From Liopterus haemorrhoidalis (taxonomy: Eukaryota; Arthropoda; Insecta; Coleoptera; Dytiscidae), in the NCBI GenBank assembly GCA_963971575.1, contig OZ020611.1:147276419-147340418 (forward strand): DNA of 64,000 nucleotides. Direction: 5' to 3'. Every line of letters begins with the position of its first letter. The stretch's first letter is position 1. A program made the translations under genes and the position numbers. This document shows positions 41,556 through 53,722 of this stretch, one piece after another. Below the pieces are notes generated by a model that saw only the letters and a list, made by a program, of their open reading frames with translations, had not been told where the DNA came from and ran no database searches.

Positions 41556-42548
41556 AGGATTCCACACACCAAAGCGGCCGCGGTGGCGGCCGCGGTAGCG
41601 ATACGACTAGCGATCAGGTCTCCTCACACTAACGCGGTGGGAGTGGCGGTAGCGGTAGCGATCAGTTAGTGAATCACGGTATATAGTTGTATGATAGTAT
41701 TGATTGCGAGAATACAATAGAATAATTAATTGTATGTAGAGGAAAAATAATAATCTACTTACAGTCTGTTTCAAACGGTTAGGCGGAACTAAATGGGAAT
41801 TTCGTTCTTTTAGGTTGGATAAGGGACCTTGCTTGGGTTAATTCATTTTTCAGGTTGGAATGACAAAATTTTAAATTCCAACAATGAAACCATGGAAACG
41901 AATGACATATGTCAAACTTAAATTAATTTTATTACATATTTTAATGACAAAAAATAAATAAATGGGATATTTGTATTAAGAATGACACAAAAAATCAAAA
42001 TATAAAGAAAATGACATTTTAAAATGATATTAACCTTAACCAAAAAATGTTTGTTGCAAGTATGATTTACAAAGCTTAAACAAAACGGCTGAAAAGCATG
42101 ATTTAAACGATGAAAGTAACTAGATTGCAAAATCTAGTTCCGCCTAACCGTTTGGAACAGACTTTACTATCAATTTCCAAAACTTTTCCTATTTCGTTCC
42201 ACACTTTATTTGTTTTCCTAATATTCTTGTAATCAGGATGTGCTAAGTCATACAAAATTAAATGATCCTTTACTGATCTATGATTTTTTCTGTTAAATTA
42301 TCTATTTTCGACATTATTTTCTTCGACAATATATTCACTCTGTGGTATATAAACAATGAATATCGCGCGGCCTAACGCAACTTGTCGAGTTCGGCCGCCA
42401 GTGTTTGGTGATCGCTAGACTGAACGCTGCATTCGGTGGCGTTCTCAGATAGCGGAACGCTTGTATGTTCGTGGTCTCATTGTATTGTATAGGTTGCGTT
42501 AGGCCACTGCCGTATCGCCACCGCGGCCGCTTTGGTGTGTGGAATACT
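41556..42548. mobile_element. PIF/Harbinger-type MITE with GC-rich ends
   Basis: Terminal repeats AGGATTCCACACACCAAAGC and (reverse complement of right end) AGTATTCCACACACCAAAGC, both continuing GGCCGCGGTGGCG; 3-bp duplication TTA (41553-41555, 42549-42551). About 100 bp at each end are GC-rich (GCGGTAGCG repeats) in an otherwise AT-rich element. Family J copy 3 is nested in it. Confidence 0.88.
41763..42163 (-). mobile_element. family J MITE, copy 3
   Basis: About 400 bp, same ends as copy 1 in opposite orientation; flanked by TTAC on both sides (41759-41762, 42164-42167). Confidence 0.8.
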
Positions 42549-42935
42549 TTATTTGATATCCACATTGATACTAGGGTAAGAAAGTCTTATAAAATGTTAG
42601 GCTTCATTTTGAGGACTAGTAAACCCTTCACTAATAAAAACACTTTACTGTCACTATATTTTATATTGCTAAGATTGTCAATCCATTACATCTAATGGTT
42701 AGTCATTGCAAGATTATTATATGTTTTAGTTTACTAAGGTTATTGTTCTTTATAGCACCTGAGGAAGCTAACAATGGTTTAGCGGATCGTTGTGTTTCTA
42801 AAATATACTTATTGTCCAAAAAGCTGAGTGACTCTTTCGCTCTCAGCCAAACCAGCATAGAGTTTCCTCATCTATGGCTACCTGTTATTAAAAGTATTAT
42901 ATCTCTTGGATTCTAATACTCAAGATATATATAGG

Positions 42936-43400
42936 CAGGGCCGTACGGTGGCATGGGGCAATGGAGCGATCGCTCTAGGCGCCTGGACCACGAGGGCGCC
43001 TTTCAGATATTACATATTTGTTTATTTTTATAATATTTTCATTATAAACATTTTATTATTTGCTTGTTGTATCTTTATAAATTAGGTTTTTATTTATCTT
43101 TGTTTTTAAACATTACATTTTATTAGGTCGGCGTACAAATGAGCGGCGACTTTGTCGATATTAATGAATTAATGAAAAGTTTCACCGGAAATGATGTCAA
43201 CTTTTGATCTAGCATAGGGAATCGATAATTTTATATTTTTTTCCTAAAAGTACATTAAATTAGCTTTAAAATGACACCAAAAAATCATATTTTTATGTTA
43301 ACCATTTCAAAATGGCGACCATTTATTTACAAAATAATAATCAACATAAGTTTTACAAAGTTGAACGTAGCAAGCTTTGAAAACAATAAAAAAAGAAACA
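42936..43400. repeat. hAT end fragment and foldback-arm repeat
   Basis: CAGGGCCGTACGGTGGCATG and GGCGCCTGGACCACGAGGGC form a hAT-type left end without partner. 43205-43390 (TCTAGCATAGGGAATCGATA, AATGGCGACCATTTATTTAC) matches the arm of the foldback element at 59262-62678. Confidence 0.5.
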
Positions 43401-44218
43401 AAATATCTCTAAAATAAAACGGGATCGAATGGCGAGAAATATATCCTCCTGATCCGCCACAACTCTTAGTTTTAGAAGCACTGTTCTATTCAATTGTAAA
43501 ATGCCGAGTGACAAAAACACAACAAACAAATAATTCATCTTTAACCCAGCATGTAAGTTGCGTGAAAATGTGTATTAGCTGCAAAATGCTTCTAAGATAA
43601 ACTTGAATATTTAGTCAAGATATCTACAAAGATTGTAGGAATTAAGATTTAGATTCCCTCATATGTAGACACAGGTATTATCTGTTATAATTAGCTCTAA
43701 TTATTTGTTGCCAGGTCGATGTTTTACGTATAAAAGTAGGTTATATCTAATGCTGAAATTATACGGTTCGCTTGAAATTGCTCTGGGTAAAAATATTCAG
43801 ACGTCAGAAGGTAGATATACTGCAATGAAAATGATAAATATAATATAGTTGATTATTGGGTGTGTATGATAAACTGATTGTAATGCATAAATTACTGTCA
43901 AATGATGATGATAAGTTTATATTATATTGATTGAAGTGTAAAAGACACTTCAATATTTATAAAAGATGTCAGTGGTGGCGTGTAGGAAGTAGGAATGACG
44001 AAAATTAAGATTTCTGGAACCGGGTACCCAACACAATTGCCCGCTAATTACCCGCTATTCGTTGATTTTTCTTCATGAAGCCATGCTGTTCAGAAATAAT
44101 GACTGATCTGATTGAATTAGATATGAAATTGGTTATAATTGCCTCAAAAGTTATTTCAAAGAAATTTAATTGAAATATTTAAATTAATAACTAACTTAAG
44201 AACAACATTCACATAGTA
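43401..44218. other. AT-rich intergenic sequence
   Basis: No gene or repeat recognised. Confidence 0.45.
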
Positions 44219-44345
44219 ATAGTAATAATAATAATAATATTTTATTGATGTTATTACATTAAAGCATGTTTACACAGGTCAAAATCAATATAAAATCAAG
44301 ATATTACAAAATAACATATTAAAATCAAAAACTTATCAATAAAAG
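44219..44345 (-). repeat. LINE 3' tail
   Basis: On the minus strand AACATCAATAAAATATTATT leads into an ATT-repeat tail, the usual end of jockey/CR1-type LINEs. The coding part is absent. Confidence 0.5.
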
Positions 44346-44790
44346 ATAATTAAAATTAAAAGGTTATATAAACAAAGTAGATTATGGTCAGCGATTTAAA
44401 CAACTAGTGTAAATGCAAATCTTAAACATCAGTGGTCTTTAAGTTCGCCTATCTTAAAGATATAGTGTGAAAAAGTAGACACTCTGTTTTTCGTGTAATT
44501 GTAATAAATATTTTATCACTATAATATATAATAGAAAAGATCGCTAAGAAAAACGGCGGGCAGCGAGTTATTAAAAAAAAAATTGGGGCCATGATATCAA
44601 TAATTTTGAGAAGCTATGATGTAAGTCATCCAGATGAGTTGTATGCCTACACAACTATTCTAAAAATTGAACCCCATGATTGGCGAGACATTACCATGAT
44701 CTATTCCTAACAATTTTTTTCTTTCAAAATTAAAATTTCTACAAATTCATTAGCTAGGCTTATCCAAATCTATTCTAGATCTGTTGTAGG
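44346..44790. other. intergenic sequence with a solo Harbinger MITE end
   Basis: AAGTTCGCCTATCTTAAAGA, TATAGTGTGAAAAAG (about 44440-44475) match the right end of the MITE at 19835-20305. No gene. Confidence 0.45.
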
Positions 44791-44852
44791 CAGTGTTGTA
44801 ATTGATACATTTAAAAAATATCTAGATACAGATATAGATACCTTAGAAAAAA

Positions 44853-45588
44853 TCAGCTGTGGCCACCACAGGACAGACCGCCATCATAAAGTTCTTATAT
44901 AAAATAATGTATTTATTTAGCAGCAGAGTAGAAATAACTTGGTCTAATATTTTCTAACAGAGATATTATTTATCATGACCATGGAAACGTTACATATAAG
45001 TATGAAAACATTGAGATTTGGAAAAAATTTCGAAAAATTTTACAAAAATTATTCGAAATTTTTCGTTTTATCAAAAAACGTCTCAAATAAAAGTTATTAA
45101 TTATTGCTTTTATAGCAACTTTTGTTCAATAAATTTTTTCGAAATATTTTTCTGTTGTGAAATATTCAGAAAAATCTTAAAATCGACACGAGTAAACTCC
45201 CATTTTTAGCCAACCGATTTTTACCAAAAGTTAATCAACTCGTGCCATTGATAGCAGAAGCTTAAATATTAAGTTTCATAAAAATTCTTTCAGCCGAATT
45301 TTTTCTGCACGTGTACACAGACAGACAGTGTAGACGGACAGACAGACGGACAGACAGACGGACAGACAGACGGACAGACAGACGGACAGACAGACGGACA
45401 GACAGACGGACAGACAGACGGACAGACAGACGGACAGACAGACAGACGGACAGACAGACCGACCGACATCATGCTAAAAATAGTCAAAACGTTATGTAGG
45501 GACCTCAATTCGTGGAGATCCATCGAAATCTCGAAATGTCAAAATCGGTATGATCACAATACCTCCCTTATATATGTTGGCGGTCGGT
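44853..45588 (-). mobile_element. family A element, copy 4
   Basis: Minus orientation. The microsatellite (GACGGACAGACA)n is about 140 bp, the longest in the window. Inserted in subterminal repeats of the hAT element. Confidence 0.85.
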
Positions 45589-45988
45589 AAAGATATATCT
45601 AGATACAGAATTATAAAATATCTCTAGATACAGATACATGTCAAAATTTTCTAAATTTTTCGCAGAAAAATAAAAATATTATATAAAAACACGTTTAAGA
45701 ATTTCATTTTTATTGAAATACATAGTAAGCTAATAATTAACAATGCATTATAATTAAACAAACAGTGCATGTTTATCATTTTTATACAGGCTGTTTAAAA
45801 ATAACGGTGACGTCACAAAAATCTCACTAAATTCAAGGTAAAACAGTATTCTACGGAATAATTTTGTACTAAATAACGTATTTATTTTATATTATGTTAG
45901 TCATATAGATACGCAACTAGGATCTTGTTAAGGGGATCTTCCTTTAAATCAAATTTTAGCCCTAATTTTTGATCACTAATAAAAAAAA

Positions 45989-46605
45989 TCAGCTGTGGCC
46001 ACCACAGGACCGACCGCCATCATAAAGTATTTGTATAAAATACATTCTAACAGCAGAATAGAAATAACTTGGCCTAATATTTTCTAACAAAGATATTATT
46101 TATCATGACCGTGGAAACGTTACATATAAGTATGAAAAAATTGAGACTTTTTTCAAATTTTTTTCGTTTTATCAAAAAATGTCTCAAATAAAAATTGTTA
46201 GTTATTGCTTTTATAGCAACTTTTGTTAAATAATTTTTTTCGAAATATTTTTCTGTTGTGAAATATTCGCAAAAATCTTAAAATCGACACGAGTAAGCTC
46301 CCATTTTTAGACAACCGATTTTTACCAAAAGTTGATCAACTCGTGCCATTGATGGCAGAAGCTTAAATATGAAGTTTCATACAAATCCTTTCAGCCGAAT
46401 TTGCTCTGCACGTGTACACAGACAGACAGACGGACGGACGGACGGACAGACGGACGGACAGACAGACAGACCGACAGACATCATGATAAAAATAGTCAAA
46501 ACGTTATGTAGGGACCTCAATTCGTGGAGATCCATCGAAATATCGAAATGTCAAAATCGGTATGATCACAATACCTCCCGTGTACCATATATGTTGGCGG
46601 TCGGT
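45989..46605 (-). mobile_element. family A element, copy 5
   Basis: Minus orientation, short microsatellite of about 45 bp. Flanks TTATT on both sides may be a target duplication or chance in T-rich DNA. Confidence 0.85.
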
Positions 46606-47310
46606 AATAACTGATAAGGAATATGTGATTTTTTTTTGACATTTCATTATTTTTTTTTTATTTGTTGGCTTTAGCAGCTTTGGCTGTTAGCCAGATTTTC
46701 ATACATTTAATTTATAAACAAAATTTCAGTTGACATTCTGAAGCTTACAAATTAAATTTATATGAAATATCAAAAAAATAATGTTTTTCTGCGTTATTTA
46801 GGAAACACACCTATTTACCTTACTGATTTCAATTAGTAGTCAAAAAATTATCAAAGTGTACTTTAAATCACTGGATACTTTTGAAGAGCCTTAGTTTGTC
46901 TTGTCACTTCTAAATTACTTGTGTGGATATAATTTTTCATATGTATTTAATAAATTGGTCATCAAAATAGCAAAAAATTTTTTCAAAAACTTAGTTTTCA
47001 TTAATTATGACCCATTTTCCTTAAGCTACGGAAAACAAGTGAGATTTTTTTTTGACTTTCCATATTAATTTAATTTGTAAACGTCAGAATTTCAATTGCT
47101 TTCTGAATTTTGTTGATAGCAAAAATAAAATATACAAAATGACAATTTATAATTAAACTATTATATCAGCTCGGTTTCTTGGTATAAATATAAAGTAACG
47201 AGCAAAGTATCTGAAATACAGATACAAGATACTTAAATTTAAATATCTAGATACAGATACATATTTCAAAAAGTATCTAATTTGTATCTAGATACTTGAA
47301 AAAGTATCTA
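46606..47310. other. interior of the hAT element, non-coding
   Basis: AT-rich without coding frame; TATCTAGATACAGATA motifs begin at about 47212. Confidence 0.5.
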
Positions 47311-47639
47311 TAGTGCGTTCGAAGGTGAGTTTGCAGTATAGCTCTTATGGAAAATGGGAGCGGTGTTGCCAAATGTTGTAACAGTGTCAAATGTGTCAAT
47401 TATAATAATATGAAAAACTCGTATGATTTACAAAAATCAACTCTTATAAAACTCAAAATAACAGTCAACAAAAACAAATGGCCATTTGTAGAATACTGCG
47501 TCTTCACAGATCAATGCGTTTTAGAGCTGGCAACGTCGACAAGCAAGAAAAGGATAGTGTCATTTGTAAACCCATTAGAGAGTATGAAAAAGAACTACTC
47601 CATATGCCCTGTACTGCAAACTCACCTTCGAACGCACTA
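47311..47639. mobile_element. MITE with 28-bp perfect terminal repeats and TA target
   Basis: Ends TAGTGCGTTCGAAGGTGAGT (continuing TTGCAGTA) and the exact reverse complement; TA on each side (47309-47310, 47640-47641). A 102-codon plus-strand frame starting MENGSGVAKCC (47347-47655) spans almost the whole element and runs into its end. It has no recognisable domain, and I do not count it as a gene. Confidence 0.85.
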
Positions 47640-47811
47640 TAGTTACTGTATCTAGATACGTGTAACTAGATACATTACAACACTGGTTGTAGATATTATC
47701 TACTCGTACAATTTTTTTAGTTCTTCTATTTATGCATGTCTATCTATTAAATATTGTTAAATGAAATGTGTTAACTTGGTGAATTCATAAATCTTCGTTC
47801 TTAGTACAAGA

Positions 47812-49027
47812 AATGAAGCATTTTGGCTCGCAATTTTTTCGTCCAGCATGGAATTACGTGAAATTTTCACAGAAGGTAGAGAATAGCCCAAGGATCATTT
47901 TCTACATCATGCCGGTGTACGCTAAAACCTTGGGGGTGGTTGCCACCCCATCTCGGGGGTGGAAATTTTTTACTACATTTTAACTATAGGAATCGATGGG
48001 AAAAGTAATTCTAAGAAATAAATGTTCTTTATGTTTTCTTCGTAAAACTAATATTTTTTGAGTTATTCGCGGTTGAAAGTAACAGTTTTTCGACGAAAAA
48101 ATCGATGTTTTTAAAAAGTTTTTTGCGAATAACTCGAAAAATATGCATTTTATCAAAAAAACTGTAGAAAGCAAAATTGTAGCTTTTAAAAAAACAAACA
48201 AAATTCTTTTTTTATTATTTTTCTACGACCGATACGAACCGAGATACGGCATGTTAATGGTTAACTTTTTTTCGCCAAATGCATAATTTGAAAGATTCAA
48301 AGTCAAATAACAGAAAAAATTTGCATTTTTCGAGGAAAACTCATTGAATCTTTTTTAAAGTATTTGATTAGACATTTCAAACAAAAAAATAAAAAAGTCT
48401 CTAGCATAAAAATTAAGCGACTTATGATCAAAATAAGGTTGGTACCTACTTTTTTCTACGAAAAAATCAGTGATAACAACCCCCTATTTACCCCCCTAAT
48501 TAAAATTGATCCTCACCCTTCTGTGGTTCTCTTCTTATATCTATTTTCAGTACACCCAAGAAGTTTGACCAATTTAAAATGCCTAATTTTAGAAAAATTG
48601 GAGTTTAAAGAAAAAACGATTTTTTGCGATTTTGTATTTTTCACCCTATTCTTCAAAATATCTCCGAAATTACTGGAGATACGAAAAAAATGATAGAGCA
48701 TTAAATTGTAGCCTTTTTAATGACTTAAATTTCCCTGTGCATATATTTTCTGTACAGTGAATATTTGGCGAGATATAGCCGTTTAAAACCTCTATTTACA
48801 AGCGAACACCACCTTATTCGAGCCCTTCAAACTCACCCCATTTAAAAACTAAGGGATCTTAAGGAATTTAATTTACATAGTCTTATAGCTCTTGAAACGC
48901 CCTACAAAATCATTTTTGAAAAAACTTTCTATCACTAAAAATGAAGGAGCTATGTTTAAAAAACCAATAATTTTTTTTTCGAAACATTCGAATAGCACGG
49001 TTCGGAGCGATTTTTTTTATATCAAGC
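47812..49027. repeat. long non-coding repeat, CCCC/GGGGGTGG-containing
   Basis: Begins near TTGGGGGTGGTTGCCACCCC, then low-complexity text rich in TTTTTCGA and AACTCGAAAAAT. The style (many homopolymer runs, no codon bias) is that of a transposon non-coding interior. Frames of 62-109 codons are AT-rich noise. Confidence 0.45.
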
Positions 49028-49560
49028 TCTAACAAGGGTGGGTTTTTAAGGGTTGAAACATTAGAAATTGTATTCCAAAGCATGAAACAATCATTATTCA
49101 ACTAATCCAAACCAAATTTTACCCATCTTAAGGTTTACAACGTTATTTTATAATTTTTGACAATTAGGGGTAGTTTTCACCCTTAAAAAATAAACAGTGC
49201 CCATGAGCATGATATAAAATTTGAAGTAGAGGGTGAGACGAACCTAATTTCAAATTTTGGTGCAAATCGATGCAAGATGAAATCATTTTTTAATCCAACA
49301 AGGGTTGAAACATTATGAAATTGTATTCTAAAGCATAAAACGATCCATATTTAGCTAATCCAAACCAAATTTTACCCATATTAAGGTTTAAAATGTTATT
49401 TTGTAATTTTTTACAATTAGGGGTAGTTTTCACCCTTAAAAAACAAAAAGCGTACAACGGCACAATGTAGAAAATGAACTAGAGGGTGAAATGAGCCTAA
49501 TTCCAAATTTTTATCCAAATCGATGCTGGACGAAAAAATTGCGAGGTTTTGTCATTTTTT
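49028..49560. repeat. two-unit tandem duplication, period about 253 bp
   Basis: AATCCAAACCAAATTTTACC, ATTAGGGGTAGTTTTCACCC and GAGGGTGA.A.GA.CCTAAT each occur twice at the same spacing. Confidence 0.75.
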
Positions 49561-50389
49561 GAGCTTCATTTCCTGTACTATCTACTATTTGTGTCATGTC
49601 AGATGCTTCTCAAAGTATCAGCTAATTCAAAAGCTAACTAATTAATAAATTTTGAAGTCTCCAAGATAAATATATAGTCAATCAAATCGATCATTTCGTA
49701 ACCTTTCTCCTACTCCACTTCCTCTGAAGCTCTGAAGGATTAGATTGTAGATCACGTACTGTTAATCAGATAAAAGCGGAAGTTAATAAAGTTATTACAG
49801 AAAGTGAAATACATTAACTTACCAGCTGCATCTGCTCTTATTTGCTATCCATCTGTCATTCGTTCTTTAAAACAAGCAGATTTTCAATTGGTGCTTAAAA
49901 GTACTAGGATAAACATGCTGCAGATTGATATTTGCTGAAAATAAATATTCAGATTTTATTGAGCGGAAGACCAGATATATTATTTCCAAAATGAAATGGC
50001 CACTCTCACTTGCTCATTCTAATAATCAAAGACAGAGTAGCTATTATACCTGCTGAGTTTATGGTTCTGTTAAAAATAGTTGCTAGGACCGTAATAGTTA
50101 TTTTAAATAAACGTGTTTTCTTATATGCTATTTAGAATGAACTGTATATACTCACAAGACATTCTTTCAATTTTTTATCAGGCTTAGGACTGGCTATATT
50201 TGAATTATAAATATAGGCATGTTTAAAAATCGTCTTTAAAGTCTATATTAAATACTTCAAATTTGCACAAACAAAAATCTTTTTTTTTTGGTATTTTGTC
50301 AATTTATGGTAATTTAAAATTATTAAAATATTAATCATTATCACTAATATCATTGTTTATATCACTATCAGAGTATGTGTCACTACCAC
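49561..50389. other. intergenic sequence
   Basis: No gene or repeat recognised. Confidence 0.45.
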
Positions 50390-50660
50390 TGTTATTTAAA
50401 TTAATAATTTTTGAAGATTTATTTGGTGGATTTATAAAAAAAATTTGTTTCAATTGTCTTTACATGTTCTACACATTTTTTCCAAAAATCACTACTTATT
50501 GCACTTGTTTCGTCTTTAATTAATTGTACTACAGTGTCACTTTCTGTCGGTGTTGTATTTTTCCGGCACACATTACCATTTAATTAGCTCCATATTAGTT
50601 TTATAGGGTTTAAAACACAATAATATGGCGGTAGCCTTAAAATAGTAGCCACGTCCACAT
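50390..50660 (-). pseudogene. IS630/Tc1-type DDE transposase C-terminus, dead
   Basis: The minus strand reads ILRLPPYYCVLNPIKLIW and, after a frameshift, NTTPTESDTVVQLIKDETSA and SSDFWKKCVEHVKTIE. The first part is the third catalytic motif of this superfamily (LPPYHC.LNPIE.IW). The catalytic Glu after NPI is Lys here. Upstream catalytic motifs are not recognisable. Confidence 0.65.
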
Positions 50661-51639
50661 TTTTGTATCTCACGTCAACGTCCACATTTTCGCACTCCAA
50701 ATCACCTTGCACAGATTCACTATTTTCACTACAGAAATTAGGAATTTCTGCAAAATAAAATGGTCGCCAAAGAGCTATGTTGTTAATGTATGCACGCTAT
50801 GAACGTTGAAAATTAACTAACAAACGAGTATAACAACCCCTAAAATTTAGAAACAATAGGATTGTAAATTTGGAAAATATCCTTAATGGTTTTTAAGAAA
50901 CTTCAATTGAACTACTGTTACATCTATTCTATTTAAATCTAAAATTCCTTTTATACCTCCTATATTCTTTTTATAGCAACGAGTCTTAAGATTACTGCCA
51001 TAAACCCAATACCGCTTTTGTTAAGCTTCTTAACAAGAGTGGCCATTTAATTTTGGAAATACTATATACATATGTTCTTATCCAAGTCGTAACAGAAACA
51101 ATGCATACTAGGTCATCTTGTCAGATTCAATACGTACAATTTTAAAGTAGTGAAAGATTTTGTATATTTGGGATCGTTTGTAACTAACCAGCAATAATTG
51201 AAAATTTTGAGAATAGTCGCGTTTTATACTGAAAACTAAAAAATTTACTTTTTACTATAAAATACATAGGTACATAAAAAAAATATTCAAAATAGTAATT
51301 CAATTAAAAAAATAACATTTAAAATAAATATTATTATAACGCGATTAAAGGAAGACTGCGAGAATGGCGTTATCGGTGTTTTTTTGCTTGCAAATCGACT
51401 GTTGCCTCTGGTGTCCGTTGTTAGTGGGTGGGAGTGATAGGGTAGGGGGGGGGGACGGTAAGGGATGAACGACGTTGTAAATTTGTTTTTATTCATGGCA
51501 CTTCGAAATTTAATCAACTTGGATGAAACAGAAATTTTGAGTTCTGCCGAAATCTTAACAAAAAAAAAAAAAAAAAATACAAAGTTGATATTTCGTCCAA
51601 TTTTCCGTTACAAATGATAATGTTAGCTTCGATGCTTAA
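50661..51639. other. AT-rich intergenic sequence
   Basis: A GC-rich patch with poly-G at 51430-51460. Poly-A at about 51560-51576. No gene. Confidence 0.45.
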
Positions 51640-52215
51640 TCAGGAAATCTCTAAAATATCAACAATGAAAGAATTTGCCGAACTTTAATAATTAAATATA
51701 CTTCCCTGTCGGTCAGTTTTCCAGACGTAGTTACGGCAATTTTATTATTTTTAACACTTCCTGTCACTGGCAACGGCAGAGCGTTCTTTTTCCAAATTAA
51801 AAATAATAAAAAACTATCTACGAAATTCTATTGAAGAAGAACGCTTACGTAATTTATCGTTGTTGAGCATTGAGGCTGAAATTGCTCAATAAATGGGCAT
51901 TAAAGACTTAATTAGAGATTTTGCTAATTTAAAATCCAGAAAGAAAGATTTAACATTTTAAATTGATTTATTTATTTATATCTAGTTTTGTTTTGTTTTG
52001 TCTATGTTTCATTTGTTTGATATTATTGTTTTTCTTTTATATTCATTATAAAATATGTATTATAAAGAAAAATGATTCTTTGTGTAAGAAAAATCCAAGG
52101 TTAAATTTCTTCAAAATTATGGGACGCTAGATACGAAAAGAAAAAAATCACATAAGGTTGGGGGGCCGATCTTACTTTTTTGCGGGGAGCGCCAACATTT
52201 GTTGTTCCGCCACTG
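51640..52215 (+). pseudogene. hAT transposase C-terminal relic and right terminus
   Basis: ILLFLTLPVT (about 51738) and, after a frameshift, KLSTKF/SIEEERLRNLSLLSIEAEIAQ and LIRDFANLKSRKKDLTF reproduce the dimerisation domain of the hAT group seen at 31142. The element ends GGAGCGCCAACATTTG ... GTTCCGCCACTG at 52215. The left terminus was not found. Confidence 0.7.
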
Positions 52216-52749
52216 GCATGAAGAGAGTAATCATAAACCGATACCAAGATATTTAAACACAACTGAGAAGAGAAAAAATTCAAACTATAAACTACAAACT
52301 ATAGATTAGCGATGGCGAACCTTTTTCCCCAGACGAGTCAAAATTGAATACGAAATTTTGTAGATTCAAGTCGCGGGTCAAATATATAATGCGTAAATAA
52401 AAATTTGTCGCATTAAGGTGTAAATATTTGTGTGGAATCCCTTGCTAATCTCGTTAACTCTACCTGAGCTGGCGGACAGATAATGGTTGAATTCCATCTT
52501 GCTATTATTATCATTTTTGCCAATTTCACTACCCTGTTTCGTTAATGTACTCGCTTAGATCCAACCTTAGTTATCTTAGAATCTCTCATTAGAATCTTCA
52601 GAACTACAAAGATCTTTTTTGTACGGGTCTTTTGAAATCATTATACGTTCGCCATAACTGCTATAGATGTCACAGCATATCTGAACAAATGAAATAAAAA
52701 TACAAGGATTGTTTCAAGATTCAGAGTAAGAAACGAAGAAAGGAAAAAT
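52216..52749. other. intergenic sequence
   Basis: No gene recognised; possible decayed hAT-type end at 52309-52345 (GCGATGGCGAACCTTTTTCC). Confidence 0.4.
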
Positions 52750-52983
52750 TAATAATGCAGAAGTGATGAAGAAAGAAAATGTACAATATGTGGGACAAGT
52801 AAAGAATTAATCGAACACCTAATGCGAGACTACTTAGAAGACCCAAGAAATCCGAAATCGGCCTTGCTGGTTCTGAATGACGCATATCTGGATGTCTTTT
52901 GGATGAAAAAGATCAACCAAATACATACAAAAAATGTATTACGACTTGTAAATAATTACCTCTTTAGATTATTAAGACATACT
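52750..52983 (+). pseudogene. LINE C-terminal fragment
   Basis: KCTICGTSKELIEHLMRDYL and NPKSALLVLNDAYLDVFWMK look like the Cys/His-containing tail downstream of a non-LTR reverse transcriptase (C..C....E...H). The frame is open to the hAT insertion at 52984. Confidence 0.45.
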
Positions 52984-53722
52984 CAGGGCGTAGCTACAGG
53001 GGATGCTGGCAGTGCGAGTGCACTCCGGTGCGGCGTAAATTCAAAATTTTAGGGCGCCGAATTGAAAAATTTTAAATTACTACAAGAAAAATATAGTACA
53101 GATTTAACAAATGCATTTTCTCAGCAGATATTAAGTTTTCGATCTGCATTGTTGGACAAAGTTAAATTATGTCCCAGTGCAAGAGAACTTGCCAAAATAT
53201 TTTTAATAGACTATAGTATAAATTTATCCAGATTCGACAATATATGCACAGCTTTTATGCTGTTTTTAACACTTCCTATACATATAACATCTGCGTCAGC
53301 TGAGAGGTCAATTTAAAAGTTAAAAATTATAAAAAATTATCTAAGAAGTATTATAGGACAACAGCGATCGAGTGACTTAACATTAATTAGTGTTGAAAAA
53401 GATCGTGCAAGGTCAAGGTCAAGGTGAATTATGAAGATTTAATAGACATTTTTGTAGAAGACAAAACTCGAAAAAAACTGTTTTAAACAATAAATGTATA
53501 CCTATAAATCTTTTAGTGAGTTTTTAAATATTATTATTCGCTTATGTATATATATTTTTCTTCTTTTAACCTATCTTCTTTTAAAACTATTTTTTGTTGT
53601 ATTGTTGATTTTCTAAAATGTTCTTCAAATAAATATCGTAATTTTAATTAAGTATTACCAACCATCAAGGGCGCATAAAATGTTTCTGCACACCAGCGCA
53701 GCTTGAAGTTGCTACGCCACTG
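52984..53722 (+). pseudogene. short hAT element with transposase C-terminus
   Basis: Ends CAGGGCGTAGCTACAGG and (reverse complement of right end) CAGTGGCGTAGCAACTTC. Plus-strand coding: CPSARELAKIFLIDYSINLS, LFLTLPIHITSASAERSI, one in-frame stop, then LKIIKNYLRSIIGQQRSSDL and VNYEDLIDIFVEDKTRKKL. The group is the same as the relic at 31142. The ASAERS motif of the dimerisation domain is intact. Flanking 8-mers do not match well. Confidence 0.75.

Larger units (their letters stand above)
41055..42740 (+). pseudogene. jockey-type LINE reverse transcriptase fragment, split by a MITE
   Basis: SENLYFGYRNITSGVPQGTH and LAPLLFNIFINDISEFFVNS (about 41180-41300) are the fingers/palm of a reverse transcriptase. 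The YADD site falls in a frameshift. The frame continues LYRPVTTTNDCRAIQDDFER, NNKLKLNLNKSKTISFTRN and KDLGIILDSKLL up to the Harbinger MITE. After 42552 it reads FDIHIDTRVRKSYKMLGFIL and RTSKPFTNKNTLLSLYF. Removing the MITE and one TTA restores the frame. It is 5'-truncated. The same LINE lineage is present at 60354-62300. Confidence 0.85.
44791..47685. mobile_element. hAT element with TATCTAGATA subterminal repeats and nested inserts
   Basis: Ends CAGTGTTGTAATTGATAC and (reverse complement of right end) CAGTGTTGTAATGTATCTAG; 8-bp duplication GTTGTAGG / GTTGTAGA (44783-44790, 47686-47693). Palindromic TATCTAGATAC motifs cluster at both ends (44819-44842, 45594-45650, 47218-47310, 47646-47675). 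No transposase was recognised. Nested: family A copies 4 and 5 and the TA-target MITE at 47311. Confidence 0.88.

Noticed and set aside
42695..42916. 73-codon ORF after the LINE fragment
   Set aside because: Partly LINE sequence in a shifted frame; the second half (EANNGLADRCVSKIY...) has no recognised domain.
48364..48693. 109-codon ORF
   Set aside because: Lys/Ile/Phe-rich noise in the AT-rich repeat 47812-49027; overlapping antisense frame equally open.
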